From: Cladorhizidae sp. MBARI D1340-BT2
Lineage: Eukaryota > Porifera > Demospongiae > Poecilosclerida > Cladorhizidae
NCBI GenBank assembly: GCA_028752905.1
Contig: JAQNBH010000010.1
Coordinates: 19,960,422 to 20,024,421 of the forward strand
Direction: 5' to 3'
Length of the DNA: 64,000 nucleotides
Shown in pieces: positions 9,830-19,785 of this stretch. Positions within the stretch are counted from its first letter, which is position 1. Each line of letters starts with the position of its first letter. The notes beneath the pieces were generated by a model that worked only from the letters and a program-made list of their open reading frames with translations, made no database searches and was not told where the DNA came from. The position numbers were made by a program, and so were the translations under genes.

Positions 9830-12376
9830 TCATGATCCATAAGCGATGGGGTGTTCCTCCTCCAGTTTGTCCTTTTGGCTCAGAACATAGCCGATTCCCG
9901 TCACGCTTGCGTCAGTCTGAAGGATGAAGGGTCTATCCCAGTTAGGGGTAGAGAGTATGGGACAGTTAGACATAAGACCCTTTAGCTTCACAAAAGCCGC
10001 TTCGGCTGCCTCACCCCAAATAACTCTACCTGGCCCTTTGTTCTTCGTGAGATGGGACAAGGGTGTGGCTTTGTTAGAGGTCCATCGGGTTGCCTTCTGG
10101 TCATTGTACCTCTTATGGCCGTCCTTTGCCTTCCCTTCGGTTGAAGCTGCTAACTCTCTGATTACTCCCTTCTTTTCTCTTAGTAGGCGGAGATACTCTC
10201 TGATCTCGACCCCACCTGCTTCTTCTGTCTGAGTCCACTGATGTACCAGCTCGTCCAAAGGGGTGTTCATCATCCTTACGTACATCAGCTCATAGGGAGA
10301 GAAACCTGTACACTTATGTATGTTTTTCCCACCTCGTGTTCTCTTCAGTGGTCCAAAAATGTCCATTGCCGCCCGGACTGACATCACTGGTAAGGAGTGC
10401 AAGGGGGCTCGCTTAAGCATCGCAGGGGCCGCCAGCTGACACTCTGGGCAAGAGTGACATGCCTCCCTCACATCTGCAACCATTCCCGGCCACATCACCC
10501 TCTTCCGCAGTGCGTTCAGCGTTCTCACCTCCCCTGCTATGGGTGAGCTGTGCGCCATCCTCAGCACTTCACGCCTACATGACCTGGGAACAACAACACA
10601 TTCTTCCTCACCCTCCGTACTGGACTTCTTAACGAGGATGCCATCCGCCCACCTCAGATCACTCTGCCCAGTCTCGTCTGCCTGCTCTCGCCATCCTTCC
10701 AGCGTTGGATCGAGTAATTGGAGAGTACGGAGTTGACTCGGAGAGATCAGTTCCAACGTCGTCTGGTCCTCCCCATCAGTACGCTGCTTCCGTTCTGATT
10801 GAATCGGGGCGGTCAGGAAAAGGTCATCAGAGAAGTCGAACTGCTGCTCCAGTTTCTCCTCTGACTCCTCCTCTTTGTCTTCTTCCAGATCGTGGATCAC
10901 CGCTTCATCTGCCTTCTGTGCCACTTCTCCCGACTCCTCTCTCTCCTTTGCTACTCTCTCTTGGGCCCTGGTGCTGACCAGTGCTTCATCAGCCCCTTCC
11001 GGCACTCCCGTAAGTTCACTCTCCTCACTCCTTTCTTCTTTTTCAATTGCCTGTTTCAGCAACCTTCGGAAACCTGGTACGTCTCTGCCTAGCAGCATGT
11101 CAACATTCAAATGTTTAGAAACACCAACTGCTAACTCACATGTCTTTCCCCTGATCTGAAGACAGATTTTTGCCGCTGGAAACCACGTCTTCTTGGCACT
11201 AGCTGTGACGTAGGGGATCTTCCACCCCAATCTCTTCGACCCAAGACACCTTGGATGAACCATTGTCTTTGAACATCCGGTGTCGAGTAGGGCAGTGACT
11301 GTTTTGTTGTTGATCAACACTTCCTCCGTCCACCGAGGTAAGTTCGACCTGATTGGTGTCTTGCTCCCAAAATGAGCTTCTTCCATCCTCACTCTGCAGT
11401 CCTGTCTCAGGTGTCCCTTGCGACCACACCGGAAGCACTCGGCCTGACTGATATCGCTCCGAGTTGGTCGGTCGGAGGGGGTACTACCTGGCTCCAGCTT
11501 TGGTCGGAACGAGTTTCCCTTGGTTGATGGAGGTGGTTGACTGAATGGGGTGTTCCCAGGGCGAGTAGATGTACTTCCCTGTCGGAGCGGTGGAGTATTA
11601 GGCCCTTCCCTTGGTCTAACTCTCTCTCCCCCGAACGCTCTGTTGGACCTCCTGTTGTTAAGGTGACGCACCACGGACTCGGTAAGTTGGTCATACATTT
11701 GGCAGTTGAGATTCCTCATCTCTCCTTCCAACCAACGAGGCAATCGCTGTAGTGTGATCTCCATCAACACTGCAGTCTCTGGTGGTTGACCTACTAGATC
11801 CAACCATTGTTTGAAATGTTGTTTGTTTTTCCTTAGCCACACATCCGGTTTGGTTGCATCAAATGATGTCTCGAAGGCCTTGCGTCGGGAGGTCTCCACA
11901 GTGATCTGGTATGTCTGGAGTAGGGTTGTCTTGACCCGGTCATAATCTCCCTGGTCAGCTGGTGACAACGTTGCCACAGCCATCAAGCCAGCTCCTGCCA
12001 GTGAACTCCAGAGATGGAGGGGCCACGCTCCCCTTGGCCATCTTCCTGCTGTATCCACCGTCTCGAACATTTCCAGGTAGGCTTGCATATCGTCCACCCC
12101 TTCCTGGAATTTCTGCAATGTTATTTTGGGGGGTTGTTGGGCCACAGGTGGAGGAAGAGGTCTGGCAGCTGCATCCTGCAGAGCATGAAACCACCGTTGT
12201 TGCTGGGCTGCTGCTTCCGCTCGGTCCTCCTCTCTTTGTTGGTCCACCCTTGCAGCTCTCTGCTGCTCCATATCGACCCACCGATCCATGAAACGGTCGA
12301 GCTTCCCCTGTCTCTCTGGGGTCTCTCTGTCATCATCACTTCTCAACTGTCTATCCTCTCCCGGTCGACGCGACAT
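9830..12376 (-). CDS. Gag-protease-integrase remnant-RNase H fusion frame of the Gmr1-like element
   Basis: The start is taken at 12376 (MSRRPGED) because upstream codons derive from leader sequence. In order: a charged N-terminus; a capsid of the SCAN-related type (residues about 85-240, with WLRKNKQHFKQWL and LQRLPRWLEGEM); a CCHC knuckle CFRCGRKGHLRQDC at about 314-327; an aspartic protease ALLDTGCSKTMV at about 361-372; an acidic linker; an integrase zinc domain at about 590-645 (VMWPGMVADVREACHSCPEC), in which the second His appears replaced; and MDIFGPLK, which jumps directly to an integrase C-terminal block (TGFSPYELMY). RT thumb and RNase H (FILQTDASVTGIGYVLSQ) follow from about 775. 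The integrase catalytic core and the RT palm are gone, yet the frame stays open. Gag and protease could still be made. Confidence 0.85.
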   Translation of the reverse strand: MSRRPGEDRQLRSDDDRETPERQGKLDRFMDRWVDMEQQRAARVDQQREEDRAEAAAQQQRWFHALQDAAARPLPPPVAQQPPKITLQKFQEGVDDMQAYLEMFETVDTAGRWPRGAWPLHLWSSLAGAGLMAVATLSPADQGDYDRVKTTLLQTYQITVETSRRKAFETSFDATKPDVWLRKNKQHFKQWLDLVGQPPETAVLMEITLQRLPRWLEGEMRNLNCQMYDQLTESVVRHLNNRRSNRAFGGERVRPREGPNTPPLRQGSTSTRPGNTPFSQPPPSTKGNSFRPKLEPGSTPSDRPTRSDISQAECFRCGRKGHLRQDCRVRMEEAHFGSKTPIRSNLPRWTEEVLINNKTVTALLDTGCSKTMVHPRCLGSKRLGWKIPYVTASAKKTWFPAAKICLQIRGKTCELAVGVSKHLNVDMLLGRDVPGFRRLLKQAIEKEERSEESELTGVPEGADEALVSTRAQERVAKEREESGEVAQKADEAVIHDLEEDKEEESEEKLEQQFDFSDDLFLTAPIQSERKQRTDGEDQTTLELISPSQLRTLQLLDPTLEGWREQADETGQSDLRWADGILVKKSSTEGEEECVVVPRSCRREVLRMAHSSPIAGEVRTLNALRKRVMWPGMVADVREACHSCPECQLAAPAMLKRAPLHSLPVMSVRAAMDIFGPLKRTRGGKNIHKCTGFSPYELMYVRMMNTPLDELVHQWTQTEEAGGVEIREYLRLLREKKGVIRELAASTEGKAKDGHKRYNDQKATRWTSNKATPLSHLTKNKGPGRVIWGEAAEAAFVKLKGLMSNCPILSTPNWDRPFILQTDASVTGIGYVLSQKDKLEEEHPIAYGS

Positions 12377-12799
12377 TTTCCCACGCAACCGCAAAACAGA
12401 TATAATAATTGTTGATAACAAAATATCAACTAATGATTATAAAAACTGAAATATGCACTTGCCTCGAGAGGCTAATATACAATTAAAGAAAAAGAAAACC
12501 AAAACACTCAATAACACCCTAGGTCAGAGTTGATTTTCAGGCTTCAAAGTTTGATAACTCAAGCCGTTCTCTGCTACTTACAGGCAATGAGAAGTCAACA
12601 GAAATCCAGAACAAAATAGTACCTCTCCCAGCACTATTGGTGCCTTATCCAAACCTGTAACAATCAGCACCTCTCACCTTAGGCCTGATATATACAACAA
12701 TGCGACCTCTTACCTTAGGTCTACACGCACTAAGAATCTTTCTAGACTACTTAGCTTCCAGATACCTTCCCCACTAAGTCTCTCTCACTTAGCTTAGGT

Positions 12800-12817
12800 A
12801 TCCCACTTCTGACACCA
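12800..12817 (-). other. Primer binding site, tRNA-Leu type
   Basis: On the minus strand, two bases after the 5' LTR, the sequence TGGTGTCAGAAGTGGGAT is complementary to the 3' end expected of a tRNA-Leu, including CCA. The tRNA identity is from memory of metazoan tRNA-Leu acceptor stems. Confidence 0.75.
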
Positions 12818-12819
12818 CT

Positions 12820-13474
12820 TGTCGGATTCGTATTCCTAGATTCTTGAATAATCAGCTCTCTTAGCTGATTCCACGCAATCCGATGATGCCTAAGCCCACC
12901 CTTTAACTCTCGCTAGTTAAAGTCTACCTGGACCAGAACTACTCGCACACAATTCTCCCTTTCTCACTAAGAGAGGTGTAGTAGTTGTATTGACTTTGCT
13001 ACAAATAAACTTAGATGCACAACAATCAAATACTTGGACAGTTCAGAGCACAATCAATAAACTGGTATCATAATAACACGTAGAATGGCAGAGTATTAGT
13101 ACCTCGTTATTATCTCTCTCTCGCTAATGACCTCTAATATCTGCTCTCACTGTCTCTCTCTCTCTCTCTAAAATGTCCGTCTCTTTTATACTCTGTTCTT
13201 GTGCTGTTCTTGTGACCTTATTAGGTCATTTTCTGTGCTGCTGTGACGTCGAATCGTTCATCTAGTCTGAACTTGCGATGAACCGTGGTCTGCCGGTTGT
13301 GGTCTGGTCCTACCGAATCTTGCCACCCCCATTCCATCATGGTGTTGTCGTCCCGTTCCATCGTGGTGTTGTCGTCCCGTACCCACACTTGCTCCTGACT
13401 TCCACTCGGGGCCATCCGCCCACCTAGGTCCTTCAGGGGCGCTCCTCCTTCCCCAGTCAGGAGTTCTCCTGACA
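12820..13474 (-). repeat. 5' LTR of the Gmr1-like element, full length
   Basis: This is 655 bp, starting TGTCAGGAG and ending CCGACA on the minus strand, so it has TG...CA ends. It is followed by the TTGGG duplication at 13475. It carries a CT-dinucleotide tract near 13150-13170 that differs in length from the other LTR. Confidence 0.88.
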
Positions 13475-13479
13475 TTGGG

Positions 13480-14424
13480 TAAGTATTTGTACATAGTGAT
13501 ATATATATCAATACATAATGTTGTAATATCGTAAAGGCTGATCATGTTATATTAGCTACCTGTTTTTTGTTAAGTGTCTACTTAGCTATTGATGTTGAGA
13601 TATATTTTATTAAGCTCGGCCGTCTGCTCACCCAAAGCCCACCCTCCTGTCTCTCCACACTTGATCTTTCTTCATCATATGGTCACCAAATCTCCGTGCA
13701 CAAGTATGATGACCTCAAACAGCACTGTTCTGGGTATTCTCTGCCAGAATTCCTGAAGGTTGGGAGGCTAATTCTCTAGCACACAGTTGCAGAAACAGTA
13801 GACAAACAAATAACTATCAGGGTTTTCATATTATGCACATGCTCTGTACCTTTGCTGTTATGTAGTTGCTCAGTTTTAAGTGCCCATTTTGTTGTTTACT
13901 GATAATTATAAGATTAGAAGTGGCCCAGCTTGACAAAATGATAGTTTTGTGATGACCTATGGATATCTCAGTCACTGCATGCAGCTGTCCATGGCTTATC
14001 ACTGCATGCAGCTGTCATCTCTAAGTAGAGATGGACCAAGTGATCCAGAAGACAGCTTCCCTTTGTCTATGAAACAAGCTGGACTATTTTTACTCAAAGT
14101 AAAAATGAAAAAACACTTTGTTGAACACGTTATAGAATTTGTCATGATTGTTTATGCTCGATATGTTAGAATGAACTGAGTGGGCAGCATTCCTTAAAGG
14201 AGCATAAGTGAATTTATGTTCTCTGAAGTTACTATAGGTGCTCTCTTGGATATGGTAATCAGTACATGTTTTAGAACAAAACAGGTCAACACTAAAACTC
14301 TGGTGTATGGTACATATCTGTAGTATGCACTGCCAGCAAATGTCACATCCATGGATTCATCACCACTATTATATATCAATATCCAAGAGAATATATGGCT
14401 CCAGAGAGGTTTTACTGCTACACA
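13480..14424. other. Region without a supported gene
   Basis: The first bases (GTAAGT after the duplicated TTGGG) are the splice donor of the interrupted integrase exon. The rest shows only short open frames without recognised motifs and a small direct repeat around CACTGCATGCAGCTGTC (13972-14009). Confidence 0.4.
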
Positions 14425-15034
14425 CAGCAGACCCTCACTAATCCGGACCCCGTTAATCCGAAACCTCGCTAATCCGAACGGCAAAAAAAAATATATATAT
14501 ATATATTTTAATAATAATAATAATAATAATAAAATAAAATAAATATATATATATATATACAAAAATATGTGGTATTATGTCTTATTATTATTATAATTAA
14601 AAAAAAAAATGCGTGCCATTATTGAACTTTGAACCTACCACGAGCATGTCATACGATGCAGCTGCAGTGTTATGGAGAAGAAAAGAGCACACAAGAGCCT
14701 TACCATTGAGGAGAAAGTCGAGATCCCGGCCCAGCTCAGGAAGAAAAGCTACAAGTTACTAGCTAAACAGTATGGAGTTGGAGTCTCCACTATCTCAGAC
14801 ATAAAGAAGAAGGGCAGCGAGTTGCGAGGATGCAAAAGGAAGATGACTGAGATGGGATTCCAGAGTTCTGCTAAAAGAATGAGGATGGGAAGGGAACATA
14901 ATGATCAAAAATTACTTGTACTCCCAGTATTCAACCTACACCTGCCAAAAAATTAACAAATTCCGAGTTCAATAATCCTCACTAATCCGAACTACTCAGA
15001 TCCCCAGGCTATTCGGGTTAGTGAGGGTCTACTG
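14425..15034 (+). mobile_element. Internally deleted Tigger-like element
   Basis: The left end CAGCAGACCCTCACTAATCC and the reverse complement of the right end (CAGTAGACCCTCACTAACCC) form terminal repeats. Further copies of CTAATCCGAAC occur inside both ends. It carries only the N-terminal DNA-binding part of a transposase. The flanking TA duplication is not clear. An (AT)n and AAT-rich tract sits at 14486-14560. Confidence 0.7.
14672..14956 (+). pseudogene. Tigger transposase N-terminal DNA-binding fragment
   Basis: This is a 94-codon frame with the CENP-B N-terminal helix-turn-helix: KSLTIEEKVEI, then YKLLAKQYGVGVSTISDIKK, where the recognition helix lies. It breaks off before the second DNA-binding half and the DDE core. 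It could bind transposon ends but cannot catalyse transposition. Confidence 0.7.
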
Positions 15035-15324
15035 ACTGCATTTCGATCATTATGATAGGCCCTCTAAACATCTAATGAAAAGCATAGTACTTGTAAACAA
15101 GGTGTAAATCAAGAGGTAATCTGTTGATTAAAATCACTGTACTGAGTGCATCATTCCTATACAATACTCAATAATCTAAAGGCTGGTTCACAATAGATGC
15201 AACGCTTGCATGGCGACGATTGCAACCCGACACGTCGATTGTGAACATGCGCAATGCGACGCATTGCATCGTGTTGCATCCCATACGAGGGACAGGACCA
15301 TTTTTTATTTAAAAAACAATAACT

Positions 15325-15660
15325 TGTGGTTACCACATTATAGCTCCATAGATTATGTAAACTTCATGGTATGGCCTTGTCAAAAGATAGGTCTCTCTAT
15401 GTCTCTTTTGATACTAAAATATTTTTCATAGGTATAACGATAGCCAAGTTACAGGTGCTAAAGTGGAGGTATATACCTCAAAACCTGAATGCCTGTGGCT
15501 CTGCAAAAATATCTCCAGATTGCAAAGTGTTCGAATTCAAATTAGCACCTGTGGCTAGAGGAAGCTCGCAATGAGTGTTTTCATTAGGCGCTAAAACGTA
15601 AGTACTCGGTCAAGCGCGCGGGTGGAGAAAAAAATTTCTGAAAACACTCCCTTCATGTAG
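15325..15660 (+). repeat. Single-arm copy of the TTAA-element repeat family
   Basis: The sequence from about 15325 (AACTTGTGGTTACCAC) to about 15640 (GTCAAGCGCGCGGGTGG) is similar throughout to 19985-20325, one arm of the palindrome in the TTAA-flanked element, and partly to 43060-43250. It is non-coding and is a dispersed family member without its ends. Confidence 0.7.
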
Positions 15661-15683
15661 CAACTAGTAATCAGGTAAGCGGG

Positions 15684-16262
15684 GCCAGGCTCACCACCTT
15701 AGATATTGGTGGGCCAGGCTCACCACCTTAGATATTGGTGGGCCAGGCTCACCACCTTAGATATTGGTGGGCCAGGCTCACCACCTTAGATATTGGTGGC
15801 CCAGGCTCACTACCTTAGATATTGGTTGACCAGCCTCACCACCGTGAGCCAGGCTTACCACATTAGATATTGGTGGGCCTGGCTCACCACCTTAGATATT
15901 GGTTGACCAGGCTCACCACCTTAGATATTGGTGGGCCAGGCTCACCACCTGAGATATTGGTGGGCCAGGCTCACCACCTTATATATTAGTGAGCCAGGCT
16001 TACCACCTTAGATATTGGTGTTGGTGGGCCTGGCTCACCACCTTAGATATTGGTTGGCCAGGCTCACCACCTTAGATATTGGTGTGCCAGGCTCACCACC
16101 TTAGATATTGGTGGGCCTGGCTTACCACCTTAGATATTGGTGGGCCTGGCTCACCACCTTAGATATTGGTTGACCAAGCTCACCACCTTATGTATTGGTT
16201 GACCAGGCTCACCACATTAGATATTATTGGGCCTGGCTCACCACCTTAGATATTGGTGGGCC
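15684..16262 (+). repeat. 29-bp minisatellite
   Basis: About 20 tandem copies of AGGCTCACCACCTTAGATAT plus TGGTGGGCC, with scattered substitutions (GGCCTGG, GGTTGACC variants) and one short insertion near 16018. Confidence 0.92.
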
Positions 16263-16640
16263 AGGCTGAGGTATTGGTGGGCCAGACTCAGTGGTATTGA
16301 CGTGCCAGACTCAGGGATATTGGTGGGCCAGGCTGAGATATTGGTGGGCCAGGCTCAGATATTGATGGGCCAGGATCAGATATTGGTGGGCCAGACTCAG
16401 TGGTATTGATGGGCCAGACTCAGGGATATTGGTGGGCCAGACTCATTGGTGCCAGGCTCAGATATTGGTGGGACCGACTCAGTGGTTTTGATGGGCCAGA
16501 CTCAGGGATATGGGTGGGCCAGACTCAGGGATATGGGTGGGCCAGGCTGAGATATTGTTGGGCCAGGCTGAGATATTGGTGGGCCAGACTCTTTGGTGGG
16601 CCAGGCTGATATATTGTTGGTCCTGGGTGAGATATGTAGA
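16263..16640 (+). repeat. 22-23-bp minisatellite derived from the adjacent 29-bp array
   Basis: Units such as GGATATTGGTGGGCCAGACT plus CA share the GGTGGGCCAG core with the 29-bp array but lack CACCACCTTA. The boundary at about 16262 is sharp, which suggests a shortened unit that amplified separately. Confidence 0.85.
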
Positions 16641-16785
16641 ATGTCATGGCCTCTGTAAATGTTCATAGAATTCATACCCGTCGCTTCATGTCTGTATTAT
16701 ATATCTGGGAAGTAGGTGGAGCTACAATTCTCTAAGTGACCCTTTTCTCCCTTTTTCCCTCCCTCAGTCATTTCTCTCATTTCTA

Positions 16786-17004
16786 GAGCTTGCACAGGCT
16801 CTTCCTGCTTCAGTAGTTTAGGACACAGGCTCTTCCTGCTTCAGTAGTTTAGGGCTTGCACAGGCTCTTCCTGCTTCAGTACTTTAGGGCACAGGCTCTT
16901 CCTGCTTCAGTAGTTTAGGGCTTGCACAGGCTCTTCCTGCTTCAGTAGTTTAGGGCACAGGCTGTTTCTGCTTCAGTAGTTTAGGGCTTGCACAGGCTCT
17001 TCCC
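16786..17004 (+). repeat. 31/35-bp minisatellite, left part
   Basis: Alternating units contain CACAGGCTCTTCCTGCTTCA plus GTAGTTTAGG. The same array resumes at 21648 after 4.6 kb of other sequence. Confidence 0.88.
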
Positions 17005-17367
17005 AATGCTGTATTAACCCAAGGCAGGGCTCCTAGGCTTCGAGCTTCTTTGGGCCCCTCAACACCCCCCCCCCGCGCAAATTTCATGCACTCCTTGCGT
17101 ACAATAATATTCCAAATGAAGTAATTAATGGAGTAACAAAGAAAACAATATCATCTTATCAGACAACCTTTAATTAGCATGAAGCAATTTCAAGCAAAGC
17201 AATACCAAAATAACGGTACTGTACTGTAAAGTTAATCCTACATTATGTATCTAGCTACTTTAAAAAATTTCTCTTTGATCTTTCAACAAACTAATCCAGC
17301 TCATTGTTAAAATTTAATTTACGGAGCAAAGACGATTCTACATGCATTAATGCCAAATGCTCAATAA

Positions 17368-17754
17368 GTGAGACGACTAAGTCAGCAGATGTCAATGGCA
17401 GGTAGTGGTAATAGGGGAAGAGTTGCAGGTAGAGGACAGCAGAGGAAGCTGCAGGAAGAGGATAGCAGAGGAGAGGAAGATCAGTTGGAAGTGGAACCAG
17501 CCGTGTGGATGCTAGCCAATATATCTGGACTCCTGCTGGGGAAGGTATGCAATAAGAATAATAACAACTTAGCTACTACACAGACAAATGTTTTTATATC
17601 AAGCAAACTTTACATATAAACCATTATTTCATTTCAAATTCTAGATGACATTGCTCCACAGAGTACCCCATTCATCCTTCAACCAGGACCTAATGTTCCT
17701 CCCTGCCAAATGCAGAAGATTGTTTTCCGCTATTCTTTGGACCCACCACGCTAA
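17368..17754 (+). pseudogene. N-terminal fragment of a piggyBac-like transposase
   Basis: A Gly/Arg-rich stretch (GNRGRVAGRGQQ) is followed by QYIWTPAGE, a GTATGC donor at 17545 and an acceptor at 17644. Then comes DDIAPQSTPFILQPGPNV, which matches the conserved start of many piggyBac transposases (W-P ... F...PGP). Coding similarity ends by about 17754; the catalytic domain is absent. It differs from the piggyBac family at 27-30 kb. The assignment rests on short motifs. Confidence 0.45.
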
Positions 17755-18049
17755 AGTTTACCATTGGCAGGACCAATCCACATGCTGAGCATAGGTTGCC
17801 GAAGTGGGCCCAACCTGGCTGAGAAGTACCCCAACAGGCTGAATTGCATGGGAGACCATTACCAAGTGTGAGGAAGTCAGAGGTATGACTGTGCTTTCTG
17901 CAATGGCAGGATGGTACCAGACACCTCTCCCTGTATAGATATACCTGCCTAACACACCCACTCCGTGGCTAGCCGTCAGCTTCCAGACCTACCACTCACA
18001 GAGGACGTATAAAACTGAATCTATATAAGTATACCTTCATCCTAGTTTC

Positions 18050-19390
18050 GGATCAAGTGGCGTTTACGACTCCAGCCATCAACAAATTCGTACGCGTTTT
18101 TTTAATTTTACTTACTGGTACACGCTATCTTAACAAATTTTTCATGTTCCAGGTAAGAATCAGCAAGGGTCTACTAGGTCTTTCTTTTTCATGTTCCAGA
18201 TAAGACATCACATAATTATTATACTATGTTATATCCGTGTATAGGTGTTGTAAATCACCTAAATCAATTCGGCATGGGCTCGAAATCACACATGGTACTT
18301 CAGACATGGCTACTATTAATATATTGGTGGGCGAGGCAGTACCCTGTATTGGATACAGCAGATTAGTGTGGCTGCTACAAGAAAAGTGGGATTAATGTGT
18401 ACCAGTGGCTTAGGGAAGTGCTCTGCAGCACTATGTCGAAACCAGATTGTGCTTGGTGGTGTTGGATCTATTATTCAAATAGATGAGTCACAGTTCACAC
18501 ACAAACCCAAGGTATCACTGTAACATTGATATACTTGAATGGATGATCACTTTCGTTATTGACTGTTTAGCATCATAGAGGCCGCCCACCTACTAAGGAT
18601 ACTTGGATATTTGGAATGGTTGACACAGATCATACGCCTGCTCTTGGTACACTTGATAAACGTATTGTGCCTATTTCAAAGATTTTAATTCAATGAAATA
18701 TATTTAGGTTATATGCAAGTTGTGGACAAGACGGACGCAGCCACCTTGCTACCCATTCTCCAGGCGCATGCTGCACCTGGATCAATAATCCATTCAGACC
18801 AGTGGGCAGCTTATAGGCAGGTGGCTACTCTGCCTGGGATTGTGGCACATGAGACTGTGAACCACTCTATTGAGTTTGTGAATCAGAGTATGGGTGTGCA
18901 CACCCAACATATTGAATCCTATTGGAACAGGGTATGGTTTGTGGAACATAATTTTTTAATAGTAACAACAATTATTATATTGGGCAGGTGAAGGTGAAGC
19001 TAAAGAGAATGAAAGGAGTTCATCGCCACCAGCTCCCATCCTACCTGGATGAATTTATGTGGCGGGAGAGAAATGGAACAACTGTAGCTTTAACTTATAA
19101 TAACATATTAACAGAAATTAAAACCCAATACCCTGTTTGATTGTATTATTATTTATTTGATATTTTTATTTGGATCATGAAATTTGGATTGTTTATTTGG
19201 ATGATATTTCATGAAATTGGATTGTATGAAAAGAGAAGACACAATTAAAAAGACTACCCCCTCCAAATTAGCGTATGCAATGCATCATGAAATGAACCTG
19301 AAATGAACCCCCTCCCAAAACGCGTGTGCGTAAAATAAAAAAACGCGCACGAATTTGTTGATGGCTGGAGTCGTAAACGCCACTTGATCC
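18050..19390 (+). mobile_element. Merlin DNA transposon with intact ends
   Basis: Terminal inverted repeats of about 55 bp begin GGATCAAGTGGCGTTTACGA and include CTCCAGCCATCAACAAATTC at both ends. The 8-bp target duplication CTAGTTTC is perfect (18042-18049 and 19391-19398), as expected for Merlin. The interior has a spliced IS1016/ISXO2-like transposase on the plus strand. Confidence 0.9.
18274..19140 (+). pseudogene. Merlin (ISXO2-like) transposase with three introns, frameshifted in exon 1
   Basis: Blocks in order: WLLLIYWWARQYP, SGINVYQWLREV and IIQIDESQF (first catalytic Asp), ending at donor AAG|GTATCA (about 18511). Exon 2 (about 18571-18644) encodes HHRGRPPTKDTWIFGMVD. Exon 3 (about 18708-18929) has IIHSDQWAAY (second Asp) and HTQHIESYW (catalytic Glu position). 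Exon 4 (about 18988-19140) ends LTYNNILTEIKTQYPV and stop. Exons 2-4 are intact, but exon 1 needs several frame changes, so the protein is probably not made. Assembly indels could explain the shifts. Confidence 0.8.
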
Positions 19391-19398
19391 CTAGTTTC

Positions 19399-19781
19399 AT
19401 GGTTATGATTACATGACAGATTTTGCTTCATCAGAGATATTGCTGCAATCCTATATGTAAAATATATTAATAAGTGAACAACTGAATGTGAGCAAGGACT
19501 ATATAACAAAACCAGCACAGTGTTCTCAGGAAAGAAAAGGCTATTTAACTGCTAAATATATCGGTGCGCTAGCTTGCTAGCTACTTGGGTGCTTTAGGGT
19601 GCGCTAGCTATTTAGCTACGCTAGCTAAATTATTTACTATTCCTAGATGCGCTAGCTAAACTATTTACTATTCTTACACTATTTAGCTTGATCTAACAGT
19701 CCTAAAAGAAACTACAGTACTAGGTTAGCTAAAGTTAGTTCCTCCCTCGCCTTGGTAACAAGATTCTTCGCTTTACTTTTT
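19399..19781. other. Region without a gene; short GCTAGCTA-type repeats
   Basis: The stretch at 19560-19680 repeats GCGCTAGCTA and TAGCTAAA(C/T)TATTTACTATTC motifs. Nothing else was seen. Confidence 0.45.
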
Positions 19782-19785
19782 TTAA

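Larger units (their letters stand above)
9034..13474 (-). mobile_element. Gmr1-like Ty3/gypsy LTR retrotransposon, internally deleted
   Basis: Two LTRs of about 98 percent identity by eye flank one long minus-strand frame. The target duplication TTGGG is perfect (9029-9033 and 13475-13479). A tRNA-Leu-type primer binding site adjoins the 5' LTR. In the coding frame, integrase remnants come before reverse transcriptase thumb and RNase H. That order is known for Gmr1-type gypsy elements, whose capsid is related to the SCAN domain. Most of the reverse transcriptase, the integrase core, and the stretch from the end of RNase H into the 3' LTR are missing, so the copy is not autonomous. It is inserted in an integrase exon. 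Confidence 0.88.

Noticed and set aside
17757..17960. 5S rRNA-like segment (GCATGGGAGACCATTACC)
   Set aside because: Only a short internal-control-like motif matches; the remainder does not follow 5S rRNA.
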